Shown one piece after another: positions 59,730 to 64,000 of a stretch of DNA of 64,000 nucleotides. Each line of letters begins with the position of its first letter. Position 1 is the stretch's first letter. The position numbers and the translations under genes were made by a program. Below the pieces are notes generated by a model. It worked only from the letters and a program-made list of their open reading frames with translations. It was not told the origin of the DNA and searched no databases. Source of the DNA: Aeoliella straminimaris (GTDB taxonomy: Bacteria > Planctomycetota > Planctomycetia > Pirellulales > Lacipirellulaceae); the NCBI RefSeq assembly GCF_024054565.1, contig NZ_JAMXLR010000092.1, forward strand, positions 682,001-746,000, given 5' to 3'.

Positions 59730-60809
59730 CTAGTACGTAAATGCGGCCCGCACGATCATCGTGTCGTCGATTTCCAGGTCGTGGCCCATCGAGTCGTAGC
59801 TCAATTCGCGGGCAAAGACGTATCCCACTTCCCAGCGTCGGCTGATACCGCCGATTTGCTTGCGTTCGGTCCCGAAGATCACCCGCAGGTCACTATAACT
59901 CAGAGTGTCCGGGCTGCCGTCCGCTCGCTCAACGGCCCATACGCCGCCTCCGAGGTCGCCCTGGACGTAGAACCACCGCTCGTTGTATCCAGAGCGGCCG
60001 TCGCTCCAGGTCCGCCAGGCGATCTTGGGCTGAGGCAGCACCACGTCGATTTGCAGGTCGTCGGTCCAGTACAAATATCCCGCGGCGGGCACTACGGTCG
60101 TCCCGGCGCGGTTTAGGTACACCACGCCCACGATCCATTTGCTGTGGGCCGAGGCTTCGTAGATGCCTAACGCCCGGCCCGACATGCGGAAGGCGTCCCC
60201 AGCGTCGAAGCTGTGGTCGTCGGCATAGCTGCCCATGGTCACGGCAGCGTTGAGCACCCAGCGGTCGGCAATGCGGCGAATATGGTTGAAGGTCACGTCG
60301 GCATCATGCAGCCGCGCCGGCACGTCGATGAAGTCGGGGCCGTCAAGGAAACGCACGGAGTACCGAGGCTTGATTGTGAGCGGCTGATGCCGGCGAGGGA
60401 ACGGAATCGCTGTGACGATGCTCGTTTCGATTTTCGAGACGCCCACCGAATCGCTCTCGAATCGTGGCATCCAGGAGAAATCCAAGTTGGCCTTTTGGAA
60501 GAAGCCCGGTCGTGCTCCCGGCGGAATCAAGTTCCCCAAGTCCTGCTGCGCAGCCGATGGCTCGGGGTACAGAGCGCCAGTTTCTGGTAGACCTGGCGCG
60601 TCGACCAGCACCACGTCGTCCGGCGACGCGTTCGACCACGGATCGGCCTGGTAAGGCTCGACGTACACGGGAGCAATCTCACCCTGCTGCTCGGGTGGGA
60701 ACTGCGCGTGTGCAGTCGCCACCCAAACCAGGCACAGCGACAACGTAGCGGACGCAATTTTCATGGGGCGATGGATGAGATGGGTGTTGTTCGTGGTCAA
60801 GGGCTTCAT
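59730..60809 (-). CDS. Secreted beta-barrel-like protein, paralog A (DUF6268-like)
   Basis: 359 residues. Signal peptide MKIASATLSLCLVWVATAHA (alternative start ATG 60764, which the family would prefer; the start at 60809 lies 4 bases after the neighbour's stop). The body alternates aromatic amphipathic strands, for example WVLNAAVTMGSY, KWIVGVVYLNRAG and WYVQGDLGGGVW, ending in Phe-Thr-Tyr, typical of outer-membrane barrels. It shares the plan LIPPG(A/G)...DLR(V/A)IFG...EVGYVF with the gene just upstream. Confidence 0.75.
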   Translation of the reverse strand: MKPLTTNNTHLIHRPMKIASATLSLCLVWVATAHAQFPPEQQGEIAPVYVEPYQADPWSNASPDDVVLVDAPGLPETGALYPEPSAAQQDLGNLIPPGARPGFFQKANLDFSWMPRFESDSVGVSKIETSIVTAIPFPRRHQPLTIKPRYSVRFLDGPDFIDVPARLHDADVTFNHIRRIADRWVLNAAVTMGSYADDHSFDAGDAFRMSGRALGIYEASAHSKWIVGVVYLNRAGTTVVPAAGYLYWTDDLQIDVVLPQPKIAWRTWSDGRSGYNERWFYVQGDLGGGVWAVERADGSPDTLSYSDLRVIFGTERKQIGGISRRWEVGYVFARELSYDSMGHDLEIDDTMIVRAAFTY

Positions 60810-60813
60810 GACC

Positions 60814-62136
60814 TCAGAAGTCGAGCCCGGCGCGTAGCATCACGGAGTCACTCGGTTTGAATTCAGGAGGATCCCCGCTGTTGAATAGAATCTCGCGATC
60901 AAACACGTATCCCACTTCAAAGTGGCCCCGCACCATGGTGGGAGTCTCAAACTCGAGGCCAAAGATCGCTCGCAGGTCGTTGTAATCAATTCGGTCGCTT
61001 AAACCCACGCGGTCAACGGTCCACGAACCGCCACCGTATTCGCCGGCCACGTACCACCACCACTCGGTATTGCCTACCGACTGGAACCGTCGGCGCACCT
61101 TGGGATTGGGGAACACCAGATAAAGATCCCAGTCCTGGTTGGGACGCCAATGCAAACCACCGGCCGGAAGCAGTTTGATTCGCAGGCGGTCCAGGTACAC
61201 CGCACCGATCAGAATGTCCATCTGCGGTGTGACCGAGATGACTCCCAAGCCGCGACCCAGGATTCGGACCGAGTTGCTATTCACTGCGTCGAAGTCGGTC
61301 CATACGCCGGTACGAACTCCCAGTTCGGCGCCGAACCACTCGAACGGCTGAGGATACCACGACATATCGAGATAAGCATCATACACTTGGCCCGGCAAGT
61401 CGGGGCCCCGAGGCACGGCCGTGGGATCGCCCACAGGACCTTCAAAGAAGTTGGCCGCGAAGCCCGGCGTGATCAGTAGCGGCGTGTCGATGTTGTGCAT
61501 CACGGGGATGCCAAACGTAGCGGCGAGTTCAATGCGATTGATACCAAAGTCCTTCGCGCCCCCATCGCCTGCAATCCACGTGTATTCGGTACCAATCCGC
61601 TGCAGGAATTTCTGGAACCGCACCAAGCTGCCATCGGCACTTTGATAGCCGTAGGTGCCTTGCTGCCAGTCGTAAGGCAAGCCGTTGGAGTATAGGCTCT
61701 GAGATTGCGGTGCGCCGGCCGCAGGATAACCGCCAGGCGTCGAGGGGTACCCCTGCCAGGCGTTGGGCGCGGCAGTTTGCTGGGGAAATCCACCCGGTGC
61801 TTGCGGCGTGTACGAGTAGGGAACGCTAGCGGGCGGCATGGTGGTTGTACCACTTACCGATGGCGAAGCATACGAATCGAATGTTGGCGGGGGACCAATC
61901 GGAGGGCCGGAGCCATACGACGGGGTGGCGGTGCCATAGGATGGAGGCGCCATTCCGTTGGATGGAGCTAAACTGGGGGCTGTCATCCCCGGGGTGGGGC
62001 TAGCGTAGGTGGGTTGGGGGGCAAAGGTCTGGCCCTGCGTGGGCGTCGCGGGAATTTGTACATATTGTCCCAACGAAACTGGAGTTCCCAGTGTCGCCCA
62101 ACCGATTCCCAATATAGCTAATGCCTGCAATCGCAC
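60814..62136 (-). CDS. Secreted beta-barrel-like protein, paralog B (DUF6268-like)
   Basis: 440 residues from GTG 62136, preceded by GGGAGGAG eight bases upstream (an in-frame ATG at 62178 is earlier but lacks a good site). Signal peptide, then a Pro/Ser/Thr/Tyr/Gln-rich linker of about 150 residues, then barrel-like strands ending in Asp-Phe. Shares EYGGGSWTVDR, SDRIDYNDLRAIFGLEFETPT and FEVGYVFDREI with paralog A, so the two arose by duplication. Four bases separate this stop from the next start. Confidence 0.75.
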   Translation of the reverse strand: MRLQALAILGIGWATLGTPVSLGQYVQIPATPTQGQTFAPQPTYASPTPGMTAPSLAPSNGMAPPSYGTATPSYGSGPPIGPPPTFDSYASPSVSGTTTMPPASVPYSYTPQAPGGFPQQTAAPNAWQGYPSTPGGYPAAGAPQSQSLYSNGLPYDWQQGTYGYQSADGSLVRFQKFLQRIGTEYTWIAGDGGAKDFGINRIELAATFGIPVMHNIDTPLLITPGFAANFFEGPVGDPTAVPRGPDLPGQVYDAYLDMSWYPQPFEWFGAELGVRTGVWTDFDAVNSNSVRILGRGLGVISVTPQMDILIGAVYLDRLRIKLLPAGGLHWRPNQDWDLYLVFPNPKVRRRFQSVGNTEWWWYVAGEYGGGSWTVDRVGLSDRIDYNDLRAIFGLEFETPTMVRGHFEVGYVFDREILFNSGDPPEFKPSDSVMLRAGLDF

Positions 62137-62215
62137 GGCCACACTCCTCCCGCGGTTTGTCCAGACTTGGGAATACAAGTCACCGCGAAGAGGGTCAAGA
62201 TCGACCTCTGAAGTG

Positions 62216-62551
62216 CTAGCGTGCTCTAAGGCGGACGATCAACCCTTCCGACCAGACGGCTAACTGCTTCGCAACTGGTTGTGGATCGATTGACAGCTCG
62301 ACCTCCGTTCCATGGCGTCCGTCGTCTCGCACGGCGCCGTACAGCGTGACTGGCTCGCCATCGCGGTTGGTTTCCACCCGGAACTGCCAGACCTGCACCC
62401 AGCCCGGCCGCTCGATAGCTACCATTTGCGCGTCCTCGATGCGCGACGCCTGACGAGGATACCGGTGGCGAACCAACTCGTCTCGAATGGCTTGCTCCAG
62501 CTCGTGATCCCCGAGCCAGTTTTTCCAGCGTTCAAGCAGCTCTCGTAGCAT
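62216..62551 (-). CDS. Hypothetical protein, 111 aa
   Basis: A charged helical N-terminus (MLRELLERWKNWLGDHELEQAIRDELVRHRY) precedes a beta-rich half (WVQVWQFRVETNRDGEPVTLYGAVRDDGRHG). No signal peptide or membrane helix. No family recognised. It is upstream of and in the same orientation as the two paralogous barrel-like genes, 79 bases before paralog B. Confidence 0.6.
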   Translation of the reverse strand: MLRELLERWKNWLGDHELEQAIRDELVRHRYPRQASRIEDAQMVAIERPGWVQVWQFRVETNRDGEPVTLYGAVRDDGRHGTEVELSIDPQPVAKQLAVWSEGLIVRLRAR

Positions 62552-62741
62552 TATTGTCTGGGGTTGAAGGACTGCTGCGCAAAAACTACTGCCACTTGGC
62601 TATTATTCGCACGGTGCTTGAGTTTGACCAATCTAGTGCGCCCGCGAAACAGTTGCGAGCAACTTGCTCGCCAGCTAGGTTGGCATCATACCGCCCCATG
62701 TACTTCAGGTGACTGGTACAACTTGCCATGAGGAGAATCTC

Positions 62742-64000
62742 GTGCTTCAGCGACTTGCCAACAGGTATTCCCTTTCTGTCTGCCTCCCCGGTCTATTCGC
62801 ATCGGTGATGATGACATTCGCCGCGCAGGCCAAGGAGGTCGATCCCGCTTACGAGGAAGTCTTCGCTCGCATCGACGAGGTGCTGGAGCGAGAGCTGCCG
62901 CTCAAGCAGATTCCGTCGATCTCAGTCTGTCTGGTCGATGGCGACAAGATCGTCGGTTCGAAGGCCTACGGCTACTCCGATCTGGACGGTACCCAGCCGG
63001 CCGACGACAAGACGATGTACCGCATTGGGTCGGTTTCGAAGTTGTTTACCGATCTAGCCGTGATGCAATTGGTAGCGGCCGGCAAGATCGACCTCGACGC
63101 GCCAGTGCAGACCTACCTGCCGGATTTCCAGCCTGAAAACCCCTACGATGTGCCCATCACCCTGCGGCAGCTGATGTCGCATCAGTCGGGGTTGGTCCGC
63201 GAACCACCGGTGGGCAACTACTTCGACGGCACCGAGCCAACCTTGGCCGAGACCGTGGCCTCGCTCAATAGGACCAAGCTGGTTTACAAACCCGGCGAAC
63301 GCACGAAGTACTCGAACGCTGCCATCTCGGTTGTAGGGCTGGTGGTCGAGAAGGTAAGCGGCCAGTCGTACAACGACTACATGCGCGAGCACATTCTGGC
63401 GCCAATGCAGATGAACAACAGCTCGATGCTGCACGAGGGGAAAACCCAAGAGCAACTGGCCGAGGCGATGATGTGGACCCACCACGCTCCGTCGTTCCAG
63501 GCCCCCGTTTTCGAACTCGGCACCGCGCCGGCGGGTAATCTGTACGCCACGGTGGACGATTTGGGTAACTTCCTGCTTGCCATCTTCGAAGGTGGCTCCT
63601 ATCAGGGGCAGCAGGTTCTACCCGCCGAGACCCTGGCCACAATGCTCGGCGGTAACAAGGCGGCGGGCGAGGACGACCCGCTGTTTGGCATCGGTTTCAA
63701 GTTGGGCAAGATCGATGGTCATCCCACCTTTGGTCATGGCGGCGCTGTGTACGGCTTCTCGACGCAGTTCAGCGGTCTGCCGGAGGATAAGATCGGCGTA
63801 GCGGTTGCCGCTTCGCGCGACTGCAGCAATGGATTTACCACTCGCCTGGGCGACTACGCCACGCGGTTATTGCTCGCCAAGCATGCGGGCGAAGAGTTCC
63901 CTGAGTGGGAATTCAGCGAAGCAGTCGAAGACCCCAAGCAGTATGTCGGCAGCTATCAGTCGGGAGACGACAAGCTGGAGATCGAGGAGTTCAACGGTCG
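62742..64000 (+). CDS. Serine beta-lactamase-like/CubicO-type hydrolase (3' end outside window)
   Basis: GTG start at 62742 after AGGAGA five bases upstream; the frame stays open to the right edge (about 419 residues visible). Signal peptide SVCLPGLFASVMMTFAAQA. Serine hydrolase motifs: SxxK as IGSVSKLF, Tyr-x-Asn as TKYSNAA and the later FGHGGAVYGF. The family covers class C beta-lactamase relatives, esterases and D-peptidases. The C-terminal part begins another beta domain (YVGSYQSGDDKLEIEEF) before the cut, like that of PBP4*-like fusions. Substrate unknown. Confidence 0.88.
   Translation, partial: MLQRLANRYSLSVCLPGLFASVMMTFAAQAKEVDPAYEEVFARIDEVLERELPLKQIPSISVCLVDGDKIVGSKAYGYSDLDGTQPADDKTMYRIGSVSKLFTDLAVMQLVAAGKIDLDAPVQTYLPDFQPENPYDVPITLRQLMSHQSGLVREPPVGNYFDGTEPTLAETVASLNRTKLVYKPGERTKYSNAAISVVGLVVEKVSGQSYNDYMREHILAPMQMNNSSMLHEGKTQEQLAEAMMWTHHAPSFQAPVFELGTAPAGNLYATVDDLGNFLLAIFEGGSYQGQQVLPAETLATMLGGNKAAGEDDPLFGIGFKLGKIDGHPTFGHGGAVYGFSTQFSGLPEDKIGVAVAASRDCSNGFTTRLGDYATRLLLAKHAGEEFPEWEFSEAVEDPKQYVGSYQSGDDKLEIEEFNG

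Overview
The window reads as chromosomal DNA of a moderately GC-rich Gram-negative bacterium, most likely a member of the Planctomycetota (Pirellulales type). I infer this from family resemblance only, without a search. The reasons are secreted cysteine-rich proteins, YdjY and TIGR03032 family proteins, a BlaI/M56 pair with carboxypeptidase-like repeats, a non-phosphorylative L-fucose pathway, an orphan FtsQ-like gene beside murB, and many short mixed-strand operons. The left edge cuts leuA and the right edge cuts a serine beta-lactamase-like gene.

Layout. 1-5.1 kb: the end of leuA and four lineage-specific hypothetical genes. 5.1-6.6 kb: a repeat-rich spacer, a DUF420 membrane protein and tRNA-Arg(CCG). 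6.7-11.4 kb (minus strand): an L-fucose catabolic operon (permease, L-fuconate dehydratase, SDR dehydrogenase, FAH-family hydrolase). 11.5-19 kb: a lipoprotein hydrolase, a Cys-rich surface protein, adenine deaminase, a Ser/Thr kinase and hemB. 18.8-19.8 kb: a RAYT transposase flanked by REPIN-type palindromes. 19.8-24.2 kb: thiL, an HtrA protease, a lipoprotein and a PDZ protein. 24.4-28 kb: a BlaI repressor, an M56 sensor peptidase and a small downstream gene. 28.5-35.7 kb: polX, a HAD phosphatase, an RF-like gene, tsaE, a second RAYT inside a perfect 25-bp inverted repeat, hslVU and a small CxxC protein. 35.7-44.6 kb: an isochorismatase-like gene, csrA, a glycerophosphodiesterase gene broken by an in-frame TAG, trmL-murB-ftsQ-like, an oxidoreductase, an acyltransferase, a Rieske protein, a GNAT and a stand-alone RNA polymerase alpha-CTD-like protein. 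44.8-54.7 kb: a PcrA/UvrD helicase, TIGR03032, PQQ-propeller and YdjY proteins, an unknown 634-residue protein, a YggS-like protein and ispG. 54.7-64 kb: a CxxC secreted protein, a three-gene unit (DUF3592/arrestin-like protein, small beta-sandwich protein, P-loop protein), an RlmM-like methyltransferase, two tandem paralogous beta-barrel-like proteins, and the truncated serine hydrolase.

The most notable signals are two different RAYT/REP systems within 14 kb whose palindromes supply the TAG stop codon of adjacent genes (hemB, thiL, tsaE); a trmL-murB-ftsQ-like cluster that looks like a remnant of the dcw cluster; the orphan alpha-CTD protein; the three-gene DUF3592/arrestin/P-loop unit; and the nonsense-interrupted glpQ-like gene.
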